The position numbers and the translations under genes are program-made. 64,000 nucleotides of DNA from Pseudomonas sp. (GTDB lineage Bacteria; Pseudomonadota; Gammaproteobacteria; Pseudomonadales; Pseudomonadaceae). Numbering within the stretch: the stretch's first letter is position 1; each line of letters starts with the position of its first letter. Under the pieces are notes generated by a model that saw only the letters and a list, made by a program, of their open reading frames with translations, was not told the origin of the DNA and did no database searches. Below are positions 47,639 through 57,363 of the stretch, piece by piece. The DNA lies in assembly GCF_017744435.1 (NCBI RefSeq), contig NZ_JAGIBG010000020.1:28495-92494 (forward strand), read 5' to 3'.

Positions 47639-49126
47639 ATGGCAGTGGATCTGACCAGCATTCTGCTGGGCTTGGTGGCAGGGGCCTTGCCTTGCCTGGG
47701 TTGGGTCATGCAGGTGCAGCGCCGTCAGGGCGCGCGCCAGGGCGAGCAGGCCCTGCTCGAGGAGCGCCTGAGCAGTGCGCAGCTGGCTCAGGCCGGTCTG
47801 CAGGCGCAACTGGAGGCCAGCCGCGACGAGGTCAGCGACCTCAGCGAAGCCAACACCGTCAAGCAGACCCAACTGGCCGCCCAGGGCCGTGAACTGGAGC
47901 TGCTGCAGATCGACCGCGACAACGCCCGCGATGCCGCCCACGCCTGGCACCTCGAACGCGCCACGCGCGAGGCCGAACTGCGTCGCCTGGAGGCCCAGAC
48001 CGCACGCCTGGAGGCAGAGCTGCGCGAACAGCAGGACAGCCACCAGCAGCGCCTGGAAGACCTCCAGGAGGCCCGTGACACCTTGCGCGCCCAGTTCGCC
48101 GACCTGGCCACGAAAATCTTCGACGAGCGCGAGCAGCGCTTCGCCCAGACCAGCCAGCAGCACCTGGGCCAGTTGCTCGACCCGCTCAAGGAGCGCATCC
48201 AGGCGTTCGAAAAACGCGTCGAGGAAAGCTATCAGCAGGAAGCCCGCGAGCGCTTCTCGCTGGGCAAGGAGCTGGAACGCCTGCAGCAACTCAACCTGCG
48301 CCTGTCCGACGAAGCCACCAACCTCACCCAGGCACTCAAGGGTCAGAAAACCCAGGGCAACTGGGGCGAGCTGATCCTTGAGCGGGTGCTGGAACATGCC
48401 GGCCTGGAAAAAGGCCGCGAATACCAGACCCAGGTCAGCCTGAAGAGCGCTGATGGCGAGCGCTTCCAGCCTGACGTGCTGATCATGCTGCCCGGTGACA
48501 AACAAGTGGTGGTCGATGCCAAGGTCAGCCTCACCGCCTACCAGCAATTTGTCGGCAGCAACGACGAAGCCGCGCTCAAGCAGCACGTGCAGTCGCTGCG
48601 CAATCACGTCAAAGGCCTGTCGAGCAAGGACTACAACCGCCTCGAAGGCTTGCACAGCCTGGATTTCGTGCTGCTGTTCGTGCCGATCGAGGCGGCCTTC
48701 TCGGCAGCCCTGCAGGCCGAGCCCAACCTGTTCCAGGAGGCGTTCGACCGGCAGATCGTGATCGTCAGCCCGACCACCTTGCTGGCCACCCTGCGGGTCA
48801 TCGACAGCCTGTGGAAGCAGGAGCGCCAGGGCCAGAACGCCCGTGAGATCGCCGAGCGCGCCGGTTGGCTGTACGACAAGTTCGTGTTGTTCATCCAGGA
48901 CCTGGACGAACTGGGCAACCGCTTGCAGCAGGTCGACAAGGCCTATGCGGCTGCACGCAACAAACTGTGCGAAGGGCGCGGCAACCTGGTCAGCCGCAGC
49001 GAGCAGCTCAAGCTGCTTGGGGCCCGTGCCAGCAAGAGCCTGCCGGCCGAGCTGCTGGAACGGGCACTGTCAGACGAAGCGCTGGCCGACGAGGCGGTTA
49101 CTGAACCAGGCTCAGATGGCGATTGA
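47639..49126 (+). CDS. rmuC: DNA recombination protein RmuC homologue
   Basis: A 495-residue protein. An N-terminal membrane helix (ILLGLVAGALPCLGWVMQ) is followed by a very long coiled coil (about 30-220), then the RmuC nuclease-like core: QGNWGELILERVLEHAGLEKGREY, PDVLIMLPGDKQVVVDAKVSLTAY and DFVLLFVPIEAAFSAAL. The D...DAK arrangement suits a PD-(D/E)xK fold. In E. coli, loss of RmuC alters rearrangements at short inverted repeats; membrane anchoring is unusual for a nuclease. The last 29 bp overlap the 3' end of the converging symporter-kinase gene. Confidence 0.92.
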   Translation: MAVDLTSILLGLVAGALPCLGWVMQVQRRQGARQGEQALLEERLSSAQLAQAGLQAQLEASRDEVSDLSEANTVKQTQLAAQGRELELLQIDRDNARDAAHAWHLERATREAELRRLEAQTARLEAELREQQDSHQQRLEDLQEARDTLRAQFADLATKIFDEREQRFAQTSQQHLGQLLDPLKERIQAFEKRVEESYQQEARERFSLGKELERLQQLNLRLSDEATNLTQALKGQKTQGNWGELILERVLEHAGLEKGREYQTQVSLKSADGERFQPDVLIMLPGDKQVVVDAKVSLTAYQQFVGSNDEAALKQHVQSLRNHVKGLSSKDYNRLEGLHSLDFVLLFVPIEAAFSAALQAEPNLFQEAFDRQIVIVSPTTLLATLRVIDSLWKQERQGQNAREIAERAGWLYDKFVLFIQDLDELGNRLQQVDKAYAAARNKLCEGRGNLVSRSEQLKLLGARASKSLPAELLERALSDEALADEAVTEPGSDGD

Positions 49127-52100
49127 GCAGGGCGCGCAAGGCCGCCGGCTTCACCGGTTTGGCCAGGTAGTCCAGGCCTGCGGCATGCACGGTGGCCAAG
49201 GTTTCCTTGCTGCCGTCGGCGCTGATCACCACGCCGGGCACCGGCTCGCCCAGGCGCGCTCGTAACCAGCCCATCAGCCCGGTACCGGTTTCGCCGTCAT
49301 CCAGGTGGAAGTCCACCAGCGCCAGGTGCGGGCGCATGCCCTTGGCCAGCAGCGCTTCGCATTCGGCGCGGTTGCGTGCGGTCCACACCTGGCAGCCCCA
49401 ACGGCTGAGCAGGCTGTTCATGCCGATCAGGATGCTGTCTTCGTTGTCCACGCACAGTACCTGCAAGCCGGCCAGCGGCTGGCTCGCGGCCTCCACCGGG
49501 GCGCTCGGCGCTGCTGCGGCCTGTCGAGCTATCGGCACATTGACGCGGAACACCGTGCCCTTGCCAGGCCAGGAGCGCACCTCCAGCTTGTGGCCAAGCA
49601 CCCGGCACAGACCGTCGGCGATCGCCAGGCCCAGGCCCAGGCCTTTTTCGGCGCGGGTCTGGTGGCTGTCCAGGCGCTTGAACTCCTGGAAAATCACCTG
49701 CAGCTTGTCGTCGGCAATGCCCGGGCCACGGTCCCAGACCTCCAGCCACAGCTGCTCGCCCTGGCGGCGCACCCCCAGCAGGATCGGGCTCTTGCCGTAG
49801 CGCAGGGCATTGGTAAGGAAGTTCTGCAGCACCCGGCGCAGCAGTTTCATGTCGCTGTCGACCCGCAGGCGGCTGCCGCGCAGGCGGAACTCCAGGCCCT
49901 TTTCGGCCGCCAGCACTTTGAATTCGGCGCCCAGAGTGTCGAACAGTTCGTTGAGGGCGAAGGGTTTGGCATCGGGAGTGATCTTGCCGTTTTCCAGGCG
50001 CGAGATATCCAGCAGGTCGCTGATCAGCTCTTCGGCCGAGCGCAGCGAACTGTCCATGTGCTGCACCAGCTGCTGGGCCTCTTCGTTCATGCCTTCGGCC
50101 TGCTGCGACAGGGCGGCGGAGAACAGCCGCGCAGCGTTCAGCGGCTGCATCAGGTCGTGGCTGACTGCAGCCAGGAAGCGGGTCTTGGACTTGCTCACCG
50201 CTTCGGCCTGGCTCTTGGCTTCCGACAGCGCCTGGTTGAGTTGCGACAGCTCGTGGGTCCGTTCGGCCACGCGCTGCTCCAGGCCTTCGTTGGAGTCGCG
50301 CAGCGCCTGTTCGGCCTCGCGGAACGGGGTGATGTCGGTGAAGCTCATGACAAAGCCGCCACCGGGCATCGGGTTGCCGATCAGCTCGATCACCCGGCCG
50401 TTGGGGAACAGCCGCTCGGATGAGTGGGCACGACCCTGACGCATCCAGTGCAGGCGCCGCGCCACGTGGACTTGCGCCTCGCCAGGGCCGCACAGGCCGC
50501 GCTCGGCGTTGTAGCGGATGATGTCGGCGATCGGCCGGCCGACGCTGATCAGCCCGTCGGGGTAGTTGAACAGTTCCAGGTAACGGCGGTTCCAGGCCAC
50601 CAGGTGCAGGTTCTGGTCGACCACGCTGATGCCCTGGTTGATGTTCTCGATGGCACCCTGCAGCAAGGCGCGGTTGAACTGCAGCACCTCGCTGGCTTCG
50701 TCGGCGATGCGCACCACGTCCTCGAGCTGCATGTCGCGGCCCTCGATGGCGGCCTTGACCACGGCACGGGTCGAGGAGCTGCCAAGCACACCGGCGAGCA
50801 GGCGTTCGGTGTGCTCGATCCAGTCACCGTCGGCATTCTGGTTGGGGTTGAAGCCCTTGCCTTGGCGGTAGGCAAAACGGATGAAGCTTTGGCGCGCGCG
50901 TTCCTCGCCGACAAAACGCGAGGCCAGGTTGAGCAGGTCATCGATCTGCACCGCCAGAAGCGGTTTGCTGCTGGGCCGGGCGCTGGTCTGCTGGCCGATG
51001 AAGCGCCCCGCCTGCCAGTGTTCCGACACGCGGGTGCGCGACAGCATCGACACCCACACGAACAGGGTGAAGTTGCCCGCCAGCGACAGCACCACGCCCT
51101 GGGTCAAGGGGCTGATCGGCAGGTCGAGCGGGTTGCCATGCAGCCAGGCCAAGCCCGGGAACAGCCCCAGCGACAGGCCCAGGCTGTGGGCGATGATCGG
51201 CAGCACCAGGGTGTAGAACCACAGGAAGATGCCCGCCGCCAGGCCGGCGAACACGCCACGGCGGTTGGCCTGCTTCCAGTACAGCGCGCCGAGCATGGCC
51301 GGGGTCAGCTGGGTGACGGCGGCGAAGGCAATCTGGCCGATGGTGGCCAGGCTCGCGGTGGAGCCGAGCAGGCGGTAGCTGACGTAGGCCAGCAGCAGGA
51401 TCACCACGATGGTCACCCGGCGCACCGACAGCATCCAGTGGCGGAACGCCTCGAACGGTCGCTCGGCGTTGTTGCGGCGCAACAGCCAAGGCAGCAGCAT
51501 GTCGTTGGAGACCATGGTCGACAGCGCCACGGCCTCGACGATGACCATGCCGGTGGCGGCCGAAGCACCGCCAATGAAGGCCAGCAGGGCCAGGCTCGGG
51601 TGCGCTTCGGCCAGTGGCAGGCTGATGACGAAGGAGTCGGAGATCACCGTGCCCGGCAGCAGCATCTGCCCAGCCAGGGCGATCGGCACCACGAACAGCG
51701 CGGCCAGGGCCAGGTACAGCGGGAACACCCAGCGCGCCAGGCGCATGTCCTGGGGTTCGATGTTCTCCACCACGGTGACATGGAACTGCCGCGGCAGGCA
51801 GATGATCGCCATCATCGCCACGGCGGTCTGCACCACCATCGACGGCCAGTTGATGGTTTCCTGCCAGTAGCTGTCCAGCTGCACCGACTGGCGCGCCTGG
51901 GTCAGCAGGTCGTCGAAGCCGTCGTACAGGTTGAACACCACGAACACGCCCACGGCGAGGAATGCCAGCAGCTTGATCAGCGACTCGAAGGCAATCGCCA
52001 GGACCATGCCGCGGTGGTGCTCGGTGACGTCCAGGCTGCGTGTGCCGAAGACGATGGCGAACAGCGCCAGCACCAGCGACACCACCAGCGCGGTGTCCTG

Positions 52101-52574
52101 CACGCGGGTGCCGGTGGCGTCGGCGTTGGCGCCGATCAGCAGGTTGACGCCGAGCACGATGCCCTTGAGCTGCAGGGCAATGTAAGGCAGCACGCCGACC
52201 AGGCAGATCAGCGCAACCACCACCGCCAGGGACTGCGACTTGCCATAGCGGGCGGCGATGAAGTCGGCGATCGAGGTGATGTTCTGCTGCTTGCTGATCA
52301 GTACCATCTTCTGCAGCACCCACGGCGCGAAGATCAGCAGCAGGATCGGGCCAAGGTAGATCGGCAGGAATGCCCAGAGCTGTTCGGCAGCCTGGCCGAC
52401 CGCGCCGAAGAACGTCCAGCTGGTGCAGTACACCGCCAGCGACAGGCTGTACACCCAGGCACGCAGGCGCGGCGGCAACGGTGTGCTGCGGCGGTCGCCG
52501 TAGAAGGCGATGGCGAACATGATGGCCATATAGGCCAGGGCGACCACGGCGATCAGCCCGCTGGACAACGACAT
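49098..52574 (-). CDS. Na+/solute symporter-hybrid histidine kinase (MxtR/CrbS type)
   Basis: A 1158-residue fusion of a 13-helix SSS-family symporter (about 1-500), a cytosolic linker, a PAS domain (AIENINQGISVVDQNLHLVAWN), a coiled linker, a kinase core with H-box AAVSHDLMQPLNAAR, N-box NFLTNALRYG and G-box GLGLGLAIADG, and a C-terminal receiver with VDFHLDDGETGTG. The architecture and length match MxtR of P. aeruginosa, partner of the LuxR-type regulator ErdR/CrbR, which controls acetate use. No such regulator is adjacent. The symporter part may sense by transporting. AACTCCGGAGC provides the ribosome binding site. Confidence 0.88.
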   Translation of the reverse strand: MSLSSGLIAVVALAYMAIMFAIAFYGDRRSTPLPPRLRAWVYSLSLAVYCTSWTFFGAVGQAAEQLWAFLPIYLGPILLLIFAPWVLQKMVLISKQQNITSIADFIAARYGKSQSLAVVVALICLVGVLPYIALQLKGIVLGVNLLIGANADATGTRVQDTALVVSLVLALFAIVFGTRSLDVTEHHRGMVLAIAFESLIKLLAFLAVGVFVVFNLYDGFDDLLTQARQSVQLDSYWQETINWPSMVVQTAVAMMAIICLPRQFHVTVVENIEPQDMRLARWVFPLYLALAALFVVPIALAGQMLLPGTVISDSFVISLPLAEAHPSLALLAFIGGASAATGMVIVEAVALSTMVSNDMLLPWLLRRNNAERPFEAFRHWMLSVRRVTIVVILLLAYVSYRLLGSTASLATIGQIAFAAVTQLTPAMLGALYWKQANRRGVFAGLAAGIFLWFYTLVLPIIAHSLGLSLGLFPGLAWLHGNPLDLPISPLTQGVVLSLAGNFTLFVWVSMLSRTRVSEHWQAGRFIGQQTSARPSSKPLLAVQIDDLLNLASRFVGEERARQSFIRFAYRQGKGFNPNQNADGDWIEHTERLLAGVLGSSSTRAVVKAAIEGRDMQLEDVVRIADEASEVLQFNRALLQGAIENINQGISVVDQNLHLVAWNRRYLELFNYPDGLISVGRPIADIIRYNAERGLCGPGEAQVHVARRLHWMRQGRAHSSERLFPNGRVIELIGNPMPGGGFVMSFTDITPFREAEQALRDSNEGLEQRVAERTHELSQLNQALSEAKSQAEAVSKSKTRFLAAVSHDLMQPLNAARLFSAALSQQAEGMNEEAQQLVQHMDSSLRSAEELISDLLDISRLENGKITPDAKPFALNELFDTLGAEFKVLAAEKGLEFRLRGSRLRVDSDMKLLRRVLQNFLTNALRYGKSPILLGVRRQGEQLWLEVWDRGPGIADDKLQVIFQEFKRLDSHQTRAEKGLGLGLAIADGLCRVLGHKLEVRSWPGKGTVFRVNVPIARQAAAAPSAPVEAASQPLAGLQVLCVDNEDSILIGMNSLLSRWGCQVWTARNRAECEALLAKGMRPHLALVDFHLDDGETGTGLMGWLRARLGEPVPGVVISADGSKETLATVHAAGLDYLAKPVKPAALRALLNRHLSLVQ

Positions 52575-52691
52575 GAAAACTCCGGAGCAAAAAAGATAAC
52601 GCGGTCCCGATCAATCAGTCTGGCACGCGGGCGGCGGTTCGTCAGCGCAGACGATGGTCGCAGCGGCGAGTCGTCGCAGGTTCATCCTCTG

Positions 52692-52740
52692 CCTGTACCG
52701 GCCTCTTCGCGCCGAACCGCCGCGAAGAGGCCGGCACAGG
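52692..52740. repeat. Long hairpin (REP-derived) between convergent or tandem genes
   Basis: Near-perfect 20-bp arms CCTGTACCGGCCTCTTCGCG at 52692-52711 and its inverse at 52721-52740, differing at one position, with a loop of about nine bases. It lies between the MFS gene and the upstream end of the symporter-kinase gene and uses the REP core CTCTTCGCG. Confidence 0.8.
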
Positions 52741-52745
52741 CGCCA

Positions 52746-53924
52746 TCAATTCCGACGGGTACCCAGCCAGTAGAACACCCCTGCCAGTATCACCGACATC
52801 ACCAGCAGGTAGAAGATCACCCCCGGCCACCACCGCCCCAGGGCGAACCCCACCAGCACCGGCCCCAGCGCTGCCCCGAGGTTGGACAGGTTCTGCGCCC
52901 CGTAATACACCCCGCGCAGGTGCTCCGGTGCAATCAGGTCGATGAACATGTACTCGGCAGGGATGACGATGATCTCGCCCAGGGTGAACACCAGCATTGC
53001 CACACACCAGGCCACGACCGACCCGGCCATGGCAAAACCCAGCAGCCCGACGATGAACAGCGCCATGCCGGCCAGCAGCCAGGGCATCAGCTGCTGGCGG
53101 CCGATGCGCCGGCCGATCAGGTACTGCAGGGCAATCACCGTGACCGCGTTGGTGGTCACCAGGTAGCCGACCAGCCGCGCCGCCTCGCTGGCGCTGCTGG
53201 TCACCACCAGGTATTGCGACAGATAAGCGGTAAACTGGCCGAACACCACCGCGCTCAGCACGCCGCCCAAGGTGAAGCACACCAGCCGGCGGTCACGCGC
53301 CAGCCCCAGCGCCACCTGGCCGAACCCGACGCCCGGCTGCTCTTGGACGCTGGCCTGTAGCCCACGGTCGCCGAGCCGCCAGTAGGCCAGGCACATGCCC
53401 AGGCCGGTCAGCGCCGAGGCAATGAAAGGCAGGTGATCGTCCAGCTCCAGCATGGCCACGCCGAGCAGCGGGCCGACGGCATAACCGACGTTGCTCAGGG
53501 TGTACTTGATGGCGAACACCTCGGCCCGTTGCTCCACCGGCAGCAGCGCGCAGAACCCGGCCTTGGCGGCGATGTCGACCACAGCCAGGGCCAGGTTGAT
53601 CAGCACCAGGCAGGTGAAGAACAGACACACCGAACGGCTGGCGATGGCCGCCACGAAGGCGAGGGCGAAGACCAGTGTGCTGGCGCTGACCAGGGTGTGG
53701 TTGCGTACGGTGTCGACCAGGTGCCCGCCGTACAGGCTCAGCAGCGAGGCAACGATCAATGCGCCACCGATCAGCAGGCCGATCTGGCCGACCGTGAGCT
53801 GGAAGTTGTCAGCCAGGTAGACCACCAGGTAGGGCAGGGTGAGGGCGCGGGCCACAGTCAGGGTAAAAGTGGTGGCCAGCAACAGGCGGATGCTGGCGGG
53901 GTAGCGCTTGAGGGCGGCGAGCAT
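52746..53924 (-). CDS. MFS transporter (MdtH-like)
   Basis: A 392-residue, 12-helix major facilitator protein. Visible are VARALTLPYLVVYLADNF in helix 1, GGHLVDTVRNHTLV as motif A, YTLSNVGYAVGPLLGV and the late IDLIAPEHLRGVYYGAQNLSNLGAALGPVLVG, which resembles the MdtH/YfcJ drug-efflux branch. The substrate is unknown. I prefer the ATG at 53924 because AAGGA lies seven bases before it; an ATG six codons upstream has no site. It is transcribed with the same polarity as the symporter-kinase gene but separated by the hairpin. Confidence 0.85.
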   Translation of the reverse strand: MLAALKRYPASIRLLLATTFTLTVARALTLPYLVVYLADNFQLTVGQIGLLIGGALIVASLLSLYGGHLVDTVRNHTLVSASTLVFALAFVAAIASRSVCLFFTCLVLINLALAVVDIAAKAGFCALLPVEQRAEVFAIKYTLSNVGYAVGPLLGVAMLELDDHLPFIASALTGLGMCLAYWRLGDRGLQASVQEQPGVGFGQVALGLARDRRLVCFTLGGVLSAVVFGQFTAYLSQYLVVTSSASEAARLVGYLVTTNAVTVIALQYLIGRRIGRQQLMPWLLAGMALFIVGLLGFAMAGSVVAWCVAMLVFTLGEIIVIPAEYMFIDLIAPEHLRGVYYGAQNLSNLGAALGPVLVGFALGRWWPGVIFYLLVMSVILAGVFYWLGTRRN

Positions 53925-53989
53925 TGCCACGTCCTTGTGCATTCATGGGCTCGTGCAAGCATATGCCACGAACCCGTTGGTGCGCCTGC

Positions 53990-55075
53990 TCAGTGTGCGG
54001 CGGTCGCAGGTCTTTCGAGGTGGTTGTCGTGCTGGCAGGCAAGCGTGTGCAGCTCGTCCAGCAGCCACTCCAGGTCTTCCAGGCATACCCCGGCTTCGAT
54101 GTGGGCGTAGAACTGTTCAGGCGTGCTCAGGTCGCAGGGCAGTTCGACACTCAGCAGGTTGTCATCATCAAAGCTGATGCACAGCTCGCCACCTTCCTCG
54201 GAGAACTCCAGGTTCATCTCGTTCAGGCACTCCTCCAGTTCCACCAGGTACTCGAGGGTCTCGGGCTTGGCGAAACGGGCGCAGAGTTTGCGCGAAAGGC
54301 CGGTCAGGTAGAAGGTATCCTCGAACTGGCTCGACTGCGTTTCATAGAGGTAGTCGAAGTCGACATCTTCCTGGTCGTCAGTGCGAACCGCAATGCCGCG
54401 CACCCAGGGGAATTCGACCACTAGGCTGAAGCGGTTGAAATGGTCGTGGACGGTCCTGGTTTCATAGTTGCCCCCGCCAGTGCCATGCCGCTCCTGCCGT
54501 TGATTGACATACGCCAGGTTGAAGTAGCTGAAATGGAAGGCATGCCGTTCCCCTTCATGGCGGCCCTCGAAGGCGCCGACGATCTCACAGCCGTGATCGC
54601 CCCTCAGGTAATCGGCGAAGTGGTCGGACAGGCGCGAAAGGATATCCTCGGGGGGCGTGGTGATGGGGCGTATTCCTGCCTCGATCATGCCCGCCCGCTG
54701 GGCGATGTCATATGAAAGCTCCGACAGCCATTCATCGCTGGTGTCGCTTTTGAACGTGTACATCCACCAGCTGACGACTGTCCATCCGAAAACCCCGGCG
54801 ATGATGCTAAAACTTACTACGCCGGGCATCTTTCGACCCAGCCCCAACCCAAACCAGCCGAGGGTCCAGGACACCAACAGGAGCGCTGCGCTGATCGCCA
54901 GCGCGCCATACATCAAAGCCTTGCGTCGATCCACATTGTCGAAGCGCAGCCCTCCCGGAAAATCGCGCAAGGACGCCACTGCTCGCAACAGCTCATCTTT
55001 GCTGGTAGCGGCCTCGGTCATTTCCCTGGCGGCGTTGATGGCCGTTTCCAGGCGCTCGTTATGGCTTTTCGACAC
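53990..55075 (-). CDS. Membrane-anchored hypothetical protein (DUF3137-like)
   Basis: A 361-residue protein. The N-terminal 50 residues are soluble; two membrane helices follow (ALMYGALAISAALLLVSWTLGWF and VVSFSIIAGVFGWTVVSWWMY); the remaining 240 residues are a soluble alpha/beta domain. The latter has EIVGAFEGRHEGERHAFHFSYFNLAYVNQ and FPWVRGIAVRTDDQEDVDF, the order seen in DUF3137-type proteins, then a strongly acidic tail (SEEGGELCISFDDDN) and a His-rich end. The GTG at 55075 has AAGGAG upstream. Function unknown; it is divergent from the GntR gene. Confidence 0.65.
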   Translation of the reverse strand: MSKSHNERLETAINAAREMTEAATSKDELLRAVASLRDFPGGLRFDNVDRRKALMYGALAISAALLLVSWTLGWFGLGLGRKMPGVVSFSIIAGVFGWTVVSWWMYTFKSDTSDEWLSELSYDIAQRAGMIEAGIRPITTPPEDILSRLSDHFADYLRGDHGCEIVGAFEGRHEGERHAFHFSYFNLAYVNQRQERHGTGGGNYETRTVHDHFNRFSLVVEFPWVRGIAVRTDDQEDVDFDYLYETQSSQFEDTFYLTGLSRKLCARFAKPETLEYLVELEECLNEMNLEFSEEGGELCISFDDDNLLSVELPCDLSTPEQFYAHIEAGVCLEDLEWLLDELHTLACQHDNHLERPATAAH

Positions 55076-55208
55076 GATTGAACTGCTCCTTCAGTGCACA
55101 AGCTGAAGGCATTCTGCCATCCCCGGCCTTTTTGTCTACGCATCAGGGTGACCAGCGGAGGATTGACAGCCCGTATCCCGCGGGGAATACTCTCGGAAAA
55201 TTCATATA

Positions 55209-55220
55209 TATGTTTACATA
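55209..55220. promoter_or_regulatory. Candidate GntR operator
   Basis: TATGT-TT-ACATA, an inverted repeat in an AT-rich patch, 20 bp before the GntR start. The position suggests autoregulation. The overlapping CATATATATG (55203-55212) is a second palindrome. Confidence 0.5.
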
Positions 55221-55239
55221 ACAAGACGAGAGCCGACCC

Positions 55240-55971
55240 ATGCACCCACTGTCCGGTGATGCTCGACTGCCCCGCTATCAACAACTGCGCGATCACCTGA
55301 TCGAGCAGATCGCCAACAACCGCTGGCGCCCGGGCGAGGCCATTCCCACCGAGGCCGCCCTGGCCACCGAGTTCGACATGTCCGTCGGTACCGTGCGCAA
55401 GGCCGTCGACGTGCTGGTCGCCGAAGGCGTACTGGAGCGTCAGCAGGGCCGCGGCACGTTCATTCGCCGCCCGCAGTTCCAGTCTTCGCTGTTCCGCTTT
55501 TTCCGCTTCGAAAGCGCCACCGGCGAGCGGCTGATGCCGGAAAGCCGCATCCTCTCGATCGAGCCGGTACTGGCACCGTCGGCCGTTGCCCAGGCCCTGG
55601 GCCTGGCCGCCGAGGCCGAGGTCATTCGCATCGTCCGTACCCGTCTGCTCGGTGCCCAGCCGGTGCTCGCCGAGGAAATCTGGCTACCACGCCAGACCTT
55701 CCAGCCGCTGCTCGATGTCGAGTTGGATAGCAAAGGCCCGCTGCTCTACCCGATCTACGAGGAGCTGTGCGGCCAGGTGGTCGCCTACGCCGAAGAGACC
55801 CTGACCGCCGAAGCGGTCGACGCGGCCCATGGCCGCCTGTTGCAACTGCCGGCAGACAGCCCGGTGGTGGTGATCGAGCGCCTGGCCCGCGATTACGCCG
55901 GCAAACCGCTGGAATGGCGCCGCTCGCGCGGCCACGCGCAGCACTTCCGCTACCGCGTCGACATTCGCTGA
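55240..55971 (+). CDS. GntR/HutC-family transcriptional regulator (UTRA domain)
   Basis: A 243-residue repressor. The N-terminal winged helix is typical of GntR: RYQQLRDHLIEQIANNRWRPGEAIPTEAALATEFDMSVGTVRKAVDVLVAEGVLERQQGRGTFI. The C-terminal UTRA effector domain (VIRIVRTRLLGAQPVLAEEIWLP, ERLARDYAGKPLEWRRS) puts it in the HutC subfamily. It is the first gene of a cluster with an MFS transporter and an amidohydrolase and presumably responds to their substrate or a metabolite. An inverted repeat precedes it. Confidence 0.92.
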   Translation: MHPLSGDARLPRYQQLRDHLIEQIANNRWRPGEAIPTEAALATEFDMSVGTVRKAVDVLVAEGVLERQQGRGTFIRRPQFQSSLFRFFRFESATGERLMPESRILSIEPVLAPSAVAQALGLAAEAEVIRIVRTRLLGAQPVLAEEIWLPRQTFQPLLDVELDSKGPLLYPIYEELCGQVVAYAEETLTAEAVDAAHGRLLQLPADSPVVVIERLARDYAGKPLEWRRSRGHAQHFRYRVDIR

Positions 55972-56073
55972 GCCGTTAAGCCGGCCGCTTCGCCCGTTAC
56001 CCGTCTGCGCCGTTCTGCCACGGCGCAGTGGCTTCGCCTGCCCGTAACACACACAACTAGAAGGATAACAATC

Positions 56074-57348
56074 ATGTTCAGCTGGTATCGCCAGATCACT
56101 TCACGGGAACGCAAGACGTTCTGGGCCTGTTTCGGTGGCTGGTCGCTCGATGCGCTGGAAGTGCAGATGTTCGGCCTGGCCATCCCCGCGCTGATCGCCG
56201 CGTTCTCCCTGACCAAGGGCGATGCCGGCCTGATCAGCGGCCTGACCCTGGTCACCTCGGCGATCGGTGGCTGGCTCGGCGGCACCCTGTCGGACCGCTA
56301 TGGCCGGGTGCGGACCCTGCAGTGGATGATCCTCTGGTTCTCCTTCTTCACCTTTCTCTCGGCGTTCGTCACCGGCTTCTATCCGCTGCTGTTCGTCAAG
56401 GCCATGCAGGGCTTCGGTATCGGTGGCGAGTGGGCGGCCGGCGCGGTGCTGATGGCCGAGACCATCAACCCGAAATACCGCGGCAAGGTCATGGGCACCG
56501 TGCAGAGCGCCTGGGCCGTGGGCTGGGGCCTGGCGGTGGGCCTGTTCACCCTGATCTATTCGCTGGTACCGGCCGAGTACGCCTGGCGGGTGATGTTCTT
56601 CGTCGGCCTGCTGCCGTCGCTGCTGATCATCTGGGTGCGCCGCAACGTGCCGGAGCCGGACAGCTTCCAGCGCCTGCAAAAGGACAAGGCCATTCCCGGC
56701 AGCTTCTTCAAGTCCATGGCCGGCATCTTCCGCCCGGAGCTGCTGCGCGTGACCCTGCTCGGCGGCCTGTTGGGCCTGGGGGCCCATGGTGGTTACCACG
56801 CGGTGATGACCTGGCTGCCAACCTTCCTCAAGACCGAACGCAACCTGTCGGTCCTAAACTCCGGTGGCTACCTGGCGGTGATCATCTTCGCCTTCTGGTG
56901 TGGTTGCGTGGCCAGCGGCCTGCTGATCGACCGCATCGGCCGGCGCAAGAACATCCTGCTGTTCGCGCTGTGCTGCGTGCTCACCGTGCAGGCCTATGTG
57001 TTCTTCCCGCTGACCAATACCCAGATGCTGTTCCTCGGCTTCCCGCTGGGCTTCTTCGCCGCCGGCATCCCGGCCAGCCTGGGGGCGTTCTTCAACGAGC
57101 TGTACCCGGCCGACGTGCGCGGTGCCGGGGTCGGCTTCTGCTACAACTTCGGCCGCGTGCTGTCGGCGGTGTTCCCGTTTCTGGTCGGCCACATGAGCGA
57201 ATCCATGTCGCTGGGTAGCGCGATCGGTATCGATGCCGGCATTGCCTACGGCGTGGCCATGCTCGCCGCGCTGTGCCTGCCGGAAACCCGTGGCCGCAAC
57301 CTCGAGGCCACACCTGCGCCGGCAATGGCTGGCGCTGTCGCCAAGTAA
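56074..57348 (+). CDS. MFS transporter, sialate/aromatic acid:H+ symporter type
   Basis: A 424-residue, 12-helix permease. Helix 1 starts FWACFGGWSLDALEVQMFGLAIPAL (the acidic D-A-L-E of organic-acid symporters), the loop LSDRYGRVRTLQW is motif A, GIGGEWAAGAVLMAE the helix 4 signature of SHS/AAHS porters, and IDRIGRRKNI the repeated motif A. This group takes up carboxylates such as sialate, hydroxybenzoates or related compounds with protons. GAAGGA lies before the ATG. It is flanked by the GntR regulator and an amidohydrolase, which suggests catabolism of the imported acid. Confidence 0.9.
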   Translation: MFSWYRQITSRERKTFWACFGGWSLDALEVQMFGLAIPALIAAFSLTKGDAGLISGLTLVTSAIGGWLGGTLSDRYGRVRTLQWMILWFSFFTFLSAFVTGFYPLLFVKAMQGFGIGGEWAAGAVLMAETINPKYRGKVMGTVQSAWAVGWGLAVGLFTLIYSLVPAEYAWRVMFFVGLLPSLLIIWVRRNVPEPDSFQRLQKDKAIPGSFFKSMAGIFRPELLRVTLLGGLLGLGAHGGYHAVMTWLPTFLKTERNLSVLNSGGYLAVIIFAFWCGCVASGLLIDRIGRRKNILLFALCCVLTVQAYVFFPLTNTQMLFLGFPLGFFAAGIPASLGAFFNELYPADVRGAGVGFCYNFGRVLSAVFPFLVGHMSESMSLGSAIGIDAGIAYGVAMLAALCLPETRGRNLEATPAPAMAGAVAK

Positions 57349-57363
57349 CCTGACTGTCCTGTG

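Noticed and set aside
50424..53360. Long plus-strand frame opposite the symporter-kinase and the MFS gene
   Set aside because: It runs across two real genes and a hairpin, and its His/Gln-rich product has no recognisable domain.
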